Positions 28,301 to 37,542 of a stretch of 64,000 nt of DNA are shown here, in pieces; positions within the stretch are counted from its first letter, which is position 1, and each line of letters begins with the position of its first letter. A model generated the notes under the pieces. That model saw only the letters and a program-made list of their open reading frames with translations. It was not told where the DNA came from and searched no databases. Made by a program: the position numbers and the translations under genes. This DNA comes from Zygotorulaspora mrakii (taxonomy: Eukaryota > Ascomycota > Saccharomycetes > Saccharomycetales > Saccharomycetaceae). The stretch is from the NCBI RefSeq assembly GCF_013402915.1, contig NC_050719.1, forward strand, positions 1,550,001 to 1,614,000. Direction: 5' to 3'.

Positions 28301-29224
28301 CAAGCCTGTATAAAATACCATTATGCTATTCGAATGATGAAATCTACCGGATTTTTCATTGCGTTATTGAGGAACCCAAGTTCCAAGATGAAACATGAAC
28401 AAAGGATAGGAAGTTTGTTAAGCGATAAGAGGGAGCTTTCCAACATGTCTGGCTTTCTGAAGAACGTCCCTTCACTTATTCTGTCGGCAGATGGGGAGCA
28501 ACTAAAAAGATGTCCAGTTTATCAGGATGCTGTAGGATTTGTAACACCAAAAGGTTCAACTCATCATTTTTCAACTGCAGCATCGAATAATAGTGCTCGT
28601 ATTGGTACCCAACTCCCTCCCCTCAGGTCTTATAAGCCAATAACTTATAACAGCAGTAATGTCCGACGGACTTCTGAAGAGGACGAACCTGATGTCAAGA
28701 GACGTCACTTGAGCACTGCGACATCGGAACCCATGAAACTGACTGATCTGGTTTCGTCTCCATTGCCCCCAATGCAGCGCATGTCTCCGCCAGCAATGGC
28801 ATCCGTGGGGGCACCCCAGGGTTTGGGTAATTTGCCACCCTTGGATAGAATCGCTGGTCAATTAACCCCAGTGCCAATCCAAAATACACCCGTTCTCAAC
28901 ACAGTAAGCAATACGTTTCCAAATAGTACTGGAGTCACGTCCTCCAACGATATACAATTTAGTGGAGTCGGGAATTTCACTTCACCTGAGTCAGAGGTCT
29001 CTTCTGTGCACTATACACCAGCGTTCGAAGATTTTTTGATGCAGAACTCTAACTTTAACGGAATAATGATCAATCCATCTAGTATAGTAGAGGCAGTTGG
29101 CTTTCACAACTTTGACAGTGGTGATATACCTATGGGCAATGAGACAGTAGATTTTCTGCCCATTGATAACACAGCTATCGACGGCCTGTCCGAGTTAGCA
29201 GCGGACTTTCCCGTCTGGGAGTAG
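25349..29224 (+). CDS. HAP1: Heme-responsive zinc-cluster activator HAP1
   Basis: 1291 residues, somewhat shorter than S. cerevisiae Hap1 (about 1480-1500). It activates respiratory, sterol and oxidative-stress genes in response to heme and oxygen. The Zn2Cys6 cluster has Cys39, 42, 49, 56, 59 and 68, followed by a coiled coil (ELKQLRERVKCLEESLSK). Heme-responsive motifs with the CP core cluster between residues 226 and 330: RCPVDH, RCPVNQ, KCPVDH, RCPVNH and a degenerate KCPLTR. A sixth, RCPVY, lies at 1054 as HRM7 does in S. cerevisiae. A Gln run (QQQQQQQ) follows the cluster, and the middle has the fungal transcription-factor domain. The acidic C-terminus (VDFLPIDNTAIDGLSELAADF) suits an activation domain. 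Counterpart of YLR256W. Confidence 0.97.
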   Translation: MSISSHSPILGANEGSNNAASSTSENKQKRKRNRVPLSCTICRKRKVKCDKGRPHCQQCIKTGVAHLCHYMEQSWAEEAEKEISKESELKQLRERVKCLEESLSKVHSSACSNTPESNILGLDEITSAPASHCGEEPKSISQQNKYNNDELDLTRQFDMLHLKNNGTIHLGATHWLAIMKGDPYLKLLWGHIFSVREKLAEWYSQKRKVPNQKTNHNMSATGQPARCPVDHTKLHAEMGKQQPRCPVNQQALRKCPVDHASLSENMGNMMNASSVSRCPVNHGTMTVKQEQDKTGLQLPGRPSLSNGRSLPSFENLTSKCPLTRGPFTPLNDPVNNTKQQSPPLPRPMQQQQQQQQAHSGIRDESPQSIELVTARICQLLPPKRVIFSFIDKFFKQIYPVIPIIDEQNFKHHMNQILQIKPYPNGDEEPVAQLRLTKLADFCNLGILVIILRLTWLSLPANACEINLGPGCASFLMPQATTSTISQAKEESLLNKYETPVEVLELVRERLIKFDEISSISNSNVNLTTIQFAIFYKLYLMCWANDKPTQSGDSDMLLSSTANNGGGQDNETHQVLLSSITQMAFSCGLHRDPDNFPQLNAVAHTQPDSTGNANTQGNTSTTQGNGTTKINKEARANTERFKHTWRKTWYYIVSLDVQQSLSLGTPRLLRNLKDFSDTKLPSASKIDYVRDIKELVIVKNTTLFFQIDLCIVAVLNHILNVSLAKTVRKFELDALINSLSDLTHGKKNISEVVSGLINSGLLFTTEGVVDQNSDEVYGLPSLEEILLQKARGMDNEVDKKLDLAHESTTKALFFSKHLTIRMLLYLLNYILFTHYEPMGSEDPGTTSMAKEYAQEALNYALDGYRNCMLFFNNLKTSGTTSSMFGYMEVVLAPQCLDVGHRALQFIVCLVLRAKCGPLTGMGESAIISNGVVSSSEDEHEASTSKKRETTAELDDDVAKEISLDLGESLADLLLERMILFHKMAKQACIKYHYAIRMMKSTGFFIALLRNPSSKMKHEQRIGSLLSDKRELSNMSGFLKNVPSLILSADGEQLKRCPVYQDAVGFVTPKGSTHHFSTAASNNSARIGTQLPPLRSYKPITYNSSNVRRTSEEDEPDVKRRHLSTATSEPMKLTDLVSSPLPPMQRMSPPAMASVGAPQGLGNLPPLDRIAGQLTPVPIQNTPVLNTVSNTFPNSTGVTSSNDIQFSGVGNFTSPESEVSSVHYTPAFEDFLMQNSNFNGIMINPSSIVEAVGFHNFDSGDIPMGNETVDFLPIDNTAIDGLSELAADFPVWE

Positions 29225-29530
29225 CATATACGATGTTCATATAATATATAGAGGTAATTAAAGGGCATTTGAATTCATTTATCTTGGTAATCACATGTTT
29301 CAGCAACAATCATATAAGATTGAATACTTTTGCTTTTTGCTTGGTAATTTTCAATCATCTTTGCCTTTTAGGTTTTACAGCTACGGTGGTATCTGCTATC
29401 CCACCAGAAGAGATTGCATTTTCATCATGCTTTTTTGATGCACTATAGGTGAAAGAATATAATATATAAAACTTAGATCTGTGGAAGGCACTAATCAGGA
29501 AAGAGATTTTTGAAGACATAAAACGACACC
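29225..29530. other. HAP1-permease convergent spacer
   Basis: 306 bp of AT-rich DNA between convergent 3' ends; nothing recognised beyond terminator-like A/T tracts. Confidence 0.5.
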
Positions 29531-31207
29531 TCAATGACCAAATCTGAAATCAAGTCTACGAGAGCCAACGTCTGCAGTATTACTAACATAGTAGTCCTTC
29601 TCCCCCTCTGACATTGCATTCCATATTTTAGCTCTCTTGTTATTTATAAAAATGTAGAGCAATTTGCTTCCAATCAATATTGGAAGCAGTGCAATAGCTA
29701 ACCCAAAAAGAACAGCGTTTCCTTTTCGATAAAGAGGTGCATCGTTTCTTGTATAAATGTTAGATGCAATAATGGACCCTGCCTGAACAAACATATTATA
29801 CAATGAGGAAGAAACCGTTCTTGTTTTGATGGACTGTGAATTTCTTGAGCACAAAGACACGCAGATGGCATGAATGTAGGGATTACCCAAAGCCAATGTG
29901 ATAACTACATATGTACCCCATTTATTAACCATTGTACCACTCCAGAATCGCAAGATGCCAAGTAATGGAATTGTATACAGCGGCTGTACCAAGCTGACGC
30001 CAAGCCTGTTGTTCATCCTCTCACTTAACCAAGTTACAATCAGCAGTAAAACAATATGAATGGCATAATTCGGGATTGCAAGTAGATTGACCTGAAAAGT
30101 TTGGAAGCCAATATCTTTCAAAACTAACGTTAAATATGCGGTCAAGACACCACTTGGAATATATGCAATGAGACCAATCAAGTAGATGGGCCACAAATAA
30201 TAATCTGAAATTGCCTGCCACAGCATTTTTGGTGTTATTCCTTGTCTATTATTCATGTCACCTTTAGTAGGATCGTCTCTCAGAATTTTGTTTACAATAA
30301 TCTTCTCCTCCCTTTCCGTGAACCAACCTTTCTTATTCCATGGTTTTTTGGTTTGCACAACAGAAGGAACCATTAAGAAGAAAGCAGATACACCAATTAT
30401 CAAAGTGAATAGACCCTCTATGAGAAAGAGCCATTGCCAACCAGCCATTCCAGAGATACCTCTCATCTGCAGCACTCCATAAGCCAAAATCGATGTTACG
30501 ATTTGTGTCAATGACAAAGTTGTCCAAAAAAAAGATAATCTTATAGACAATTCAGATGCAGTGTAAAAATACGACATCCAAAGAACCAAATCTGGTATAA
30601 ATCCACCCTCAAGGAGACCTAGCAAAGCTCTGCATGCATAAAAGGAATGTTTCCCTGTCATTTTGCATTGCAAAATCGCCACGACAGACCATAATGTCAT
30701 CTGGATTGGAATCCAAACATCAGCACCTAACCTCTTCGAGATTAGTTGTGAAGGTAATTCAGCACATAAAAATGTCAAATAAAATATAGTGTTACCAACA
30801 TTATAGTTACTGGTAGTCATTCCCAAATCGTCAAGCAGATTGTCCGCAACAGCCTGCGCTAAATTACCCCTATCGACTTGTAAAGCGACAAACATAAAAC
30901 AAGCAAGAAGAGTTACGTGCAATTCCAATTTTCTTGTCACTCTTTTCTCCTCTTTACCAGACCACTTGAAACTGGGGTCAAATTTCTCTCGGCATTCATA
31001 ATGAGTTGACTCGTACAGTTCTCTGTAGTGCACTTCAACAGCAGAATTTAAAAACGGGTTTTGCAGCCCCTTCAACGATTTCTCCTCCTCTACAGCGTCA
31101 CTGTATGAATAGGTGATATCAGTGGAGGAAGAATCCTCAAATTGAGCAACTATTTCATTGCTTGCAACTTCATTGACCTGGCATTCAATACCCTTACTCT
31201 CTGACAT
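29531..31207 (-). CDS. MFS permease, Dal5/allantoate family
   Basis: 558 residues from the ATG at 31207 (a longer frame would start at TTG). Long acidic cytosolic N-terminus (about 100 residues), then about 12 membrane segments. Family marks of the fungal anion:cation symporters (Dal5 subfamily) are FVALQVDRGNLAQAVAD in the first span, ELPSQLISKRLGADVWIP, and RALLGLLEGGFIPDLVLWMS. The loop between the halves is basic, and the later motif RTVSSSLYNMFVQAGSIIAS is typical. Members carry allantoate, nicotinate, pantothenate, biotin, cysteine or sulfonates; YIL166C/SOA1-like transport is one possibility, but I cannot fix the substrate. It lies between HAP1 and AIM14, where S. cerevisiae has no such gene. 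Confidence 0.88.
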   Translation of the reverse strand: MSESKGIECQVNEVASNEIVAQFEDSSSTDITYSYSDAVEEEKSLKGLQNPFLNSAVEVHYRELYESTHYECREKFDPSFKWSGKEEKRVTRKLELHVTLLACFMFVALQVDRGNLAQAVADNLLDDLGMTTSNYNVGNTIFYLTFLCAELPSQLISKRLGADVWIPIQMTLWSVVAILQCKMTGKHSFYACRALLGLLEGGFIPDLVLWMSYFYTASELSIRLSFFWTTLSLTQIVTSILAYGVLQMRGISGMAGWQWLFLIEGLFTLIIGVSAFFLMVPSVVQTKKPWNKKGWFTEREEKIIVNKILRDDPTKGDMNNRQGITPKMLWQAISDYYLWPIYLIGLIAYIPSGVLTAYLTLVLKDIGFQTFQVNLLAIPNYAIHIVLLLIVTWLSERMNNRLGVSLVQPLYTIPLLGILRFWSGTMVNKWGTYVVITLALGNPYIHAICVSLCSRNSQSIKTRTVSSSLYNMFVQAGSIIASNIYTRNDAPLYRKGNAVLFGLAIALLPILIGSKLLYIFINNKRAKIWNAMSEGEKDYYVSNTADVGSRRLDFRFGH

Positions 31208-32280
31208 TTTTATAGAGCAATGTGAATTGTTAGCACTCCCAGGGGAAGAAAGATTCTGCCTCACTGACAAAATGAAACTTAATCTGATTACCTCATCTTA
31301 TATCTTCAATAAAAGAACGAACCAACCATCCCAATGGCCTCTATTCAGAGGCATTGAGACACTTCGAAGTCAATGAGGACCCGATGTATCCAAAAAAAAG
31401 TCCGAGCTCCCCACAGACTTCGCGTATTGTGGAAATTTGGTGCAGCCCTCTATTCTAGACCTGCTACCTACCTGGGAAACGCACAACGATGAGCATACAC
31501 ACTTGCAGTTCTGTATGTGTCAGAACGTTAAGAAAAGTTTTCTTAAGGGTTGAATACCTACCCTATTGCGAACTGGAATCATTTGGAAGGGCTGAGTAAT
31601 CAATACTGCGATGCTATCTGAGGCTGTAGCTGAAAAATTTCATTGACTTTCACCTTAAATCAATCATTGTTCTGTTGTTCAAGAGTCGCACCGCGCGCCA
31701 CAATTAAGAGCCGAAATATAAAGAACCCTTCAATATCGGAGACACCAGTGATTGTCTTATAAGAGATCAAGTTCGCGAAGGAAGTCTATGTGTCTTCTGA
31801 TGCAGTAAATTGTGGGACGGCGCACCAGGAATAAGCTGAAATAAAATTCATCTACAGCAGGTAGATTAGCTTCTAAAAACTATCGATTTATTCTGTTGCT
31901 TTGCAATAGCAAAGGATGTCGGAATAGACCTTAACTTAGTAGTCCAACAGCATTTTCCACAATGTCAGCTCACAGAATTGCGACTTGCACGAAAAACATT
32001 TGACGCCTATGTGATCTTTCTTTTTCTGTATCAGGCATCCATCTGTTAATCGAGTGTTACTAAATCTCGGTTTGGTACTTGGGAGAGCCATTCTTGGAGA
32101 AAGATGGAAGCCTGCCTAATGGCTCCATGCCTCTTTACGTTTCGGGCAGCCGTCCAGATTCTCAATCATAGAGCAGCTCTTCAAAGAGGAAAACGGTACA
32201 GTGCTTTGAATAGTTTCCTGTTGAATTCCAAAGTCTTTGTAGGCCTGGGTTTCATCAGCGCAGATGTATCTACATTTTAT
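31208..32280. other. Upstream region of the MFS permease
   Basis: 1.07 kb between the permease start and the AIM14 stop on the same strand. Mixed composition with a GC-rich pocket near 31690-31710. It contains only short frames (for instance a 65-codon frame at 32104-32301) with no recognised product. Confidence 0.5.
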
Positions 32281-33864
32281 TTAAAGGGCATATATTTCTG
32301 AAGCGAAATTAATCTCATTGTCAGCAGCATATTCTTTTCCCGATTCAATTAAGCTCTGTGGTCCACAAGCAAGAAGCCAAGTGTCATCCAATTGTGAATG
32401 CTCCACGAAGTGAGCAAGGTCCGTCGCCCACTGCATTCTTCTGCCAAAATTAATTGAAGTTGGTTTATATTTAGAGACCAGTACAGCAGCATCGTTGTCA
32501 ACAAGAGCACCGTTCTCGTCTAGCTGTTCATTAGACATAGATTCTAGCTCAAATTCCAAGTCTGCATCTTCCTGTGGCTCTTCCGATAGCCTGCCACTGT
32601 CACTGTTCGTCACGAAAATATGGAATTCAGAGTAGCTATTAAGCGAAATCGTAGTTGCCAGACCCTCAAGGACCCTTAATTGATACTTGTTTCGCACAAT
32701 CCATACCATTTGAAGAAATTCAACGGCAAGCTTTTCCTTATAGTACTTGTATAATGGTAATCCAAAGGATATACCGCTACCACCACAAACAATGCACACT
32801 CTTTTTGCATTTTCGAGACATGATCTTGGAATCGCAGGAGCATATGGTTGGCTCACTGTGTACTCAACGCCTCGCTCTATCTTGAAGGATCGTGGATGTT
32901 TATTTTCTAAAATGATAAGATCGATTTCAGAGTCGGACGGTAAGGATGCAATTGTATATGGGTGAGATGGTAGCAACCAATACAGCGGATTCAATCGTCT
33001 GTATGCGCTAATTCTAATGTGGGAGCCGGGTTCAAAATCTGCAGGCAACGCAGAGCGAGGTAAGTGTACATTTATCAAATTACTATCTTTATAATCCGTG
33101 ATTTTATCCAGTATAGCGGCCCTTCTTGAAAGAACTTTTGTAAATGCCTGATAACAAAGTAAAGCAACATTCACGAGTAAATAAGGGAATGTTACACCAG
33201 GTCTTGCATGTAAACCTGTCAAAAGTACCAAACTTAATAGAACTATATTATGTGTAACATAAAATAAATTGTAGTTGATTCTTCTCAGAGGTCCACTCGA
33301 AAAAATGACTAGAAGCAATACCAAAAACATCAAAACGAGACCAATAAAGTTTTTATATTTTAATATTTGCGTGACAGTGGATCTTGTATCATCCAGTGCC
33401 CAGTATACGAGAAACAGAACCCCATGGATCATGCCAACCATAACAATTACTCGTGAAAGCCATTTATGCAATGGAATTAGATCTGTATAGGTATAGTATT
33501 TGCGAAATAACCAATTTGGTCTCACATTCAAAACCATGTTCAGTGATAAAAGGACATAGCTCAAGCGGCCAAGTCTTTTTAGATAAACGGTGGTATGCTG
33601 AACAATCGAATAGTGGTGATAGAAAGGGACAAGTAGAGGTATCCAGATAATGGCCAGATGTACTCCTGGATTGATCGAATATAGCTGGTATAAAAACCTT
33701 TTCCATTTTGAAGAAGATGAATTGGTGGGCTTGCCATTGACGACACTACGGAGTGCAACCAAAAATGCCAGATAAATAATAGATATCGCTAACGTGTAGT
33801 AGCCATACTTGATATTGGCAAAATGGGTTTCACCATGCCGTTTAATAAGTTCATATGACTCCAT
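32281..33864 (-). CDS. AIM14: Ferric-reductase-like NADPH oxidase AIM14/YNO1
   Basis: 527 residues (S. cerevisiae Aim14 has 570). The N-terminal half has about seven membrane segments with the ferric-reductase transmembrane domain, including histidines in LIPLHKWLSRVIVMVGMIHG and YVTHNIVLLSLVLLTGLHARP that would bind heme. The C-terminal half has the FAD site LPSHPYTIASLPSD and the NAD(P) site RVCIVCGGSGISFGLPLY. It ends with WLLACGPQSLIESG. In S. cerevisiae this protein (YGL160W) is an ER NADPH oxidase producing superoxide and affecting actin cables and apoptosis. An acidic insertion (about residues 425-465) separates the last two nucleotide-binding blocks. Upstream lies an LTR remnant. Confidence 0.93.
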   Translation of the reverse strand: MESYELIKRHGETHFANIKYGYYTLAISIIYLAFLVALRSVVNGKPTNSSSSKWKRFLYQLYSINPGVHLAIIWIPLLVPFYHHYSIVQHTTVYLKRLGRLSYVLLSLNMVLNVRPNWLFRKYYTYTDLIPLHKWLSRVIVMVGMIHGVLFLVYWALDDTRSTVTQILKYKNFIGLVLMFLVLLLVIFSSGPLRRINYNLFYVTHNIVLLSLVLLTGLHARPGVTFPYLLVNVALLCYQAFTKVLSRRAAILDKITDYKDSNLINVHLPRSALPADFEPGSHIRISAYRRLNPLYWLLPSHPYTIASLPSDSEIDLIILENKHPRSFKIERGVEYTVSQPYAPAIPRSCLENAKRVCIVCGGSGISFGLPLYKYYKEKLAVEFLQMVWIVRNKYQLRVLEGLATTISLNSYSEFHIFVTNSDSGRLSEEPQEDADLEFELESMSNEQLDENGALVDNDAAVLVSKYKPTSINFGRRMQWATDLAHFVEHSQLDDTWLLACGPQSLIESGKEYAADNEINFASEIYAL

Positions 33865-34078
33865 CAGTCACCTCGCCTTGGATTATGCTCTTCGCGCCCA
33901 GTTTTAGTAAGTTAAATGTTTTCGTTTCAATCTTAAAACCGATGAGAATCTGGGATACGACTACACTATGAAAAAAATACAAGCGCTCAAGTGGTATTAT
34001 TGTTAGAGCAGCAATATAGCAAGAGAACTAACCACTACTCATCAGCGAGACGTTTTCATTCACATGCTGTATGTCCAG

Positions 34079-34620
34079 TCATGGAGGGATTGGGTTAAAT
34101 TCGGAGTTAGCGGCATTAGCTTGCTCAGACATTAGTAGTATAAATTGTGATGTTAGTTTATAGAAATTCGGAAGCCCTTGATATCCTATATCATAGAAGG
34201 ACATGAGATTGAAAATCTGGAAAAGGCTCTAGTATTTATACCTCACATTCTGCACCTACTGAACCACAACCACGATAATGAATCAAGTATTTCTACCCTT
34301 ATCAGTTGATAGTTCGTGTTGTAATGACACTATTTTTCATGTCTGTCAGGATCTGTAGCACAGCTCGTTATTTCTTATTCCATACCATATATTTCTCTGT
34401 AGTTCGATCGCTGATTCGTAAGGCTCTCACGATGAAACATCAGTTGACGATTCTCTGTAGTCGATTGATCTTCTATTAGGGTTTTATCTGACTTCATTTC
34501 TATTTAAAAAGTCACTGTGAAAATCTCGTCTTAAATTCTCGCAGGTTGTCTATTTAAAATCTTTTGTTTATATCATGGTATCAGCCAGTATTTCCATAGT
34601 CTGTTTATAAATCCAAACTA
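34079..34620 (-). mobile_element. Diverged copia-type LTR remnant, minus orientation
   Basis: Read on the minus strand, this is an LTR related to the plus-strand copy at 35058. A 33-base block at 34232-34264 matches 35357-35389 at 30 of 33 positions, and many shorter blocks align in the same order upstream. It contains a TATA box (TATAAATA) and, downstream, an ATG at 34132 opening a 17-codon frame starting MSEQANAANSE before a stop. This resembles the Ty1-type design in which the TyA (Gag) start lies inside the LTR. Outer boundaries are approximate. No internal domain remains beside it. Confidence 0.7.
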
Positions 34621-35057
34621 ATAGCTGAAGAAGGTACAATTTACAAATTACGAATAACCCGCATGTACTGTCGTCTCTCGTTCAACCAATGATGAAACTT
34701 TCACTTGCGTTGATGCATGCTTCTGCTATTATGATTCGATGTAGTGCATCTCTGAAGTATATAGAGAAGATTTATATGTCGTTCCCTTTTTAATCTATGT
34801 TGCACAGAAGGGTGAGAAATTTCCTAGACACAGTTACTACATGAACTTGAAGTCACGAACATCGCGTAAGAAATTGTATACTAAAGTGCCAATGTTGTAA
34901 TGCTTCTGGTAATCGCAATTTAGCTGTTTATTTCTTGAAATGGTATACCAAAACCTCAACGTGACAATGTTTATATTAGTTTCAATATGTCTGTTTAACT
35001 CTAACTCTTTGATTAATCTCATTAGCTGCCCCCGGAGTTACGAAGTTGATCCATTTT

Positions 35058-35560
35058 TGTTGAAATATAAATCGATATTGTAAGATATATGAAAGAGATG
35101 ACTTATAAGAATCAGAAACAAGACAATTGGTCTGTAAAACAAAATAAACGAAGCCAGATGAAGCCCTAACGGAATATCAATCGATCCTGGGAAGATATCG
35201 GATGATACTCCATCGCGAGACGTTTACAATTCAGGAATCTGACTACGAAGGAGTCTATGGCATGGAACAAGAAATAGCAGTTGTAGTATGGATTCTATGG
35301 GAGTAGAAATGGGTGTAATGACGATGAAAATACTTCAATCGTCATCCTCTCTTATTGTTCAATAGGTGCAAAATGTAAGGTATAAATACCGACGTTTTTT
35401 CCAGATATTAATCTAAGTTCAATTAGTTTTATCTCAATTCATGATATAGGAAACCAAGGAATTATATATCTCTATAATTGAATATCATAGTATCGTCATC
35501 AATGTTAAACCAAGTTACTATCGACAACGCCGAAGAAAGCATTCTTTCCAAATACGATTT
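35058..35560 (+). mobile_element. Diverged copia-type LTR remnant, plus orientation
   Basis: Begins near TGTTGAAATA at 35058, like Ty1/Ty4-type LTR ends, and aligns with the inverted copy at 34079-34620. TATAAATA lies at about 35381. An ATG at 35502 occupies the place of the TyA-like start in the other copy and the following bases are still alignable. It ends roughly 120 bp before the tRNA-Gly gene, a usual position for elements that insert upstream of Pol III genes. The right boundary is uncertain; a 15-base direct repeat (CATTCTTTCCAAATA) flanks 35536-35591. Confidence 0.68.
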
Positions 35561-35680
35561 ATATTTCAACAAAAACATTCTTTCCAAATAATTTTACCAA
35601 TACGAACACATCAGTTTACCTTTCTTTAAATAGTAACGCGTATACTTTAATGTTGTTATTAACATATCAACAAAATAAGA

Positions 35681-35751
35681 GCGCAAGTGGTTTAGTGGTA
35701 AAATCCAACGTTGCCATCGTTGGGCCCCCGGTTCGATTCCGGGCTTGCGCA
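35681..35751 (+). tRNA. tRNA-Gly (anticodon GCC)
   Basis: 71-nt cloverleaf with acceptor arms GCGCAAG and CTTGCGC, discriminator A, D-loop A box GTGGTTTAGTGGTA, anticodon GCC at 35713-35715, and the T-arm B box GGTTCGATTCC. No intron. As far as I recall it is the same as the common S. cerevisiae tRNA-Gly(GCC). It reads glycine codons GGU and GGC. Confidence 0.98.
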
Positions 35752-35752
35752 A

Positions 35753-35758
35753 TTTTTT
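35753..35758 (+). terminator. Pol III terminator (T6)
   Basis: Run of six T one base after the tRNA-Gly 3' end, the usual RNA polymerase III stop signal. Confidence 0.85.
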
Positions 35759-36531
35759 CCTTTTGAATATTTTTGAAGTGTTGGACCTTCACGACATACT
35801 ATATAGATTATGTGCAGCCTCCTTTGGCCATATTTACTTATAATATATTTTCTATACCGAATATTGGAGAGATTTATTTTAACCGCGAACGACGCTAATC
35901 AGATAAATGATGCCAAATTACAGCAGAATGCAAGAGACAGAGGTCATTTGAAGTAGAACAGTTTATCTCTTCTGACGTCTTCTTCAAACATCATGAATTG
36001 AACATTGACTGAATATTTATCAATGTGACAAGATAGATTGTTAATCGCTATGATACTGAGATGTAAGTTTTATTCAGCAGCTCTTTAATTTGCGCTGTTG
36101 CGTTTTGCCTCGGCTGTGATCGCTTATCAAATAGTAAACAAAAAATCTTTATCAACAGTCGGTTTGTAAACAGGATACGAACCGTGCCGCTTTGCGATAT
36201 GCAGTCATGCAAGATCTTGTGCATTTAAAGATCAACAGATCAACATACGTCTAGTTCAACTTAAGAGATCTCCTATATCATATAAAAGATGATTTAGCCA
36301 CTCTCAAGAACGGCACTGTTCAGATGCGGAACTCGTAAAAAAGTACAAATCAATTATACAAATATCGCAAAGGATATCCTTGCAATAAGCCACAACCTCG
36401 TCGTATTTGTCACTAGTAGAGTGTTGCCAATCACGCTAATCAAAAAACCTGAATCGGCATAGTGACATTGAGCACATATTACCAGTAGATCAGAGAAAGT
36501 TTACTTCAAATCGTATTCATCGTATTTCATC

Positions 36532-37542
36532 ATGAGCCATCATCGTATATCTCCAAAGAATTCAGACTCTACGCCGTCTTTAGTTGGTATATCTGTAAGA
36601 AGCATCAACGACAGCGAAAATCCTGATTTTCAGGACGAGTCATCAGGTCCTGGAATGCATCCGGTAAGCTCTTCCCTTGTTTTGAACAAGATTCAGTCAC
36701 AGCCGCATGTCGCTAATAATGGACCATATACTTCAGTCGATGATTTGAACCGGGAAGGTGCACTTTTGACTGATGAAGTTGACTTGGACCAGGTTATTAA
36801 TGCTACTGAACAATTAAGTACTGATGAGGATAAGCACAGAAAACTTAAAGAATTGAAGAAAAAGAAGCAATTACAGAAACAGAAAAATAAAATGTCCTCT
36901 TCTTCTTCTAACTTGAGTATTTCTTCCATCGCTAGCGGAGATTCAAGATCCCTGATTACTTCAACGGATCCTATGGATGATCAAATCAATATAACATCAT
37001 CCTTAGAAAAGAGTCATAGAAACAGGCGCGTTCCTGCGCAAGTTTCTGTTCACGGGGAACCTGAACGTGATGAGGCTATTAGAAACTCTTATGGTGCATT
37101 CATTAGAAACCAAAGCCACAGACCACATTTAGCTGCTGGTGACTCTTATCAATCGTTTCACGAAAATGAGTCGTCTTTCGACAATGCTGAAGATGAACGT
37201 TCAGGGAGACGTGCTCACCGATCCGTTGATAAAAAGGCTTCAACAGATTATCTAAGGTCTTTATCGAGATCTTTAAGTCGTGATCCTGCAAAGAAGAAGC
37301 AGTCGATGGCCACTGCCATTAGTGCTGACGATAACAAGAGGTTTTACTCTACAAACAATTACTCAATTTCACAGGCCGACATAGAGAATGCTCCTCATAT
37401 TGTACAGGAAACTCTAGCTGAAGAAGAGGAAGAAGAAGGTGAAGAAGGAGCCTTGATGAATGATCAAGGTAATGAGGAGTTTTCACAAGATTTGCAGGAT
37501 GCCGCATTGTCTGCTGAAAAGCGCGAAGCGAGGCAAGATTGA
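36532..37542 (+). CDS. AIP5: AIP5/YLR257W-like protein, N-terminal part (frame broken)
   Basis: 336 residues from a good ATG. The protein is disordered, Ser/Asp/Glu-rich, with a Lys/Gln helix (KLKELKKKKQLQKQKNK) near residue 105, Arg/Ser patches (LRSLSRSLSRDPAKKK), and an acidic run before SAEKREARQD and the stop at 37540-37542. Position between the HAP1/AIM14 block and GSY fits YLR257W (about 321 residues) and YFR016C/AIP5 (1233 residues) of S. cerevisiae. The long frame that follows overlaps this one in the +1 frame, so I read both as one interrupted gene. Whether a short product is made in its own right, as from YLR257W, is open. Aip5 promotes formin-dependent actin assembly. Confidence 0.75.
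   Translation: MSHHRISPKNSDSTPSLVGISVRSINDSENPDFQDESSGPGMHPVSSSLVLNKIQSQPHVANNGPYTSVDDLNREGALLTDEVDLDQVINATEQLSTDEDKHRKLKELKKKKQLQKQKNKMSSSSSNLSISSIASGDSRSLITSTDPMDDQINITSSLEKSHRNRRVPAQVSVHGEPERDEAIRNSYGAFIRNQSHRPHLAAGDSYQSFHENESSFDNAEDERSGRRAHRSVDKKASTDYLRSLSRSLSRDPAKKKQSMATAISADDNKRFYSTNNYSISQADIENAPHIVQETLAEEEEEEGEEGALMNDQGNEEFSQDLQDAALSAEKREARQD

Larger units (their letters stand above)
33865..36531. other. Gene-poor 2.7-kb region with LTRs and tRNA
   Basis: The longest stretch without a protein gene. It holds two diverged LTR copies in opposite orientation (about 34079-34620 minus, about 35058-35560 plus), a tRNA-Gly gene (35681-35751) and, after it, about 780 bp of AIP5 upstream DNA. 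The stretch 34621-35057 is AT-rich and may contain further decayed element sequence that I cannot delimit. Confidence 0.7.

Noticed and set aside
34390..34420. GTTCGATC near 34402 as a tRNA B box.
   Set aside because: No A box, acceptor pairing or cloverleaf nearby; it lies inside the LTR remnant.
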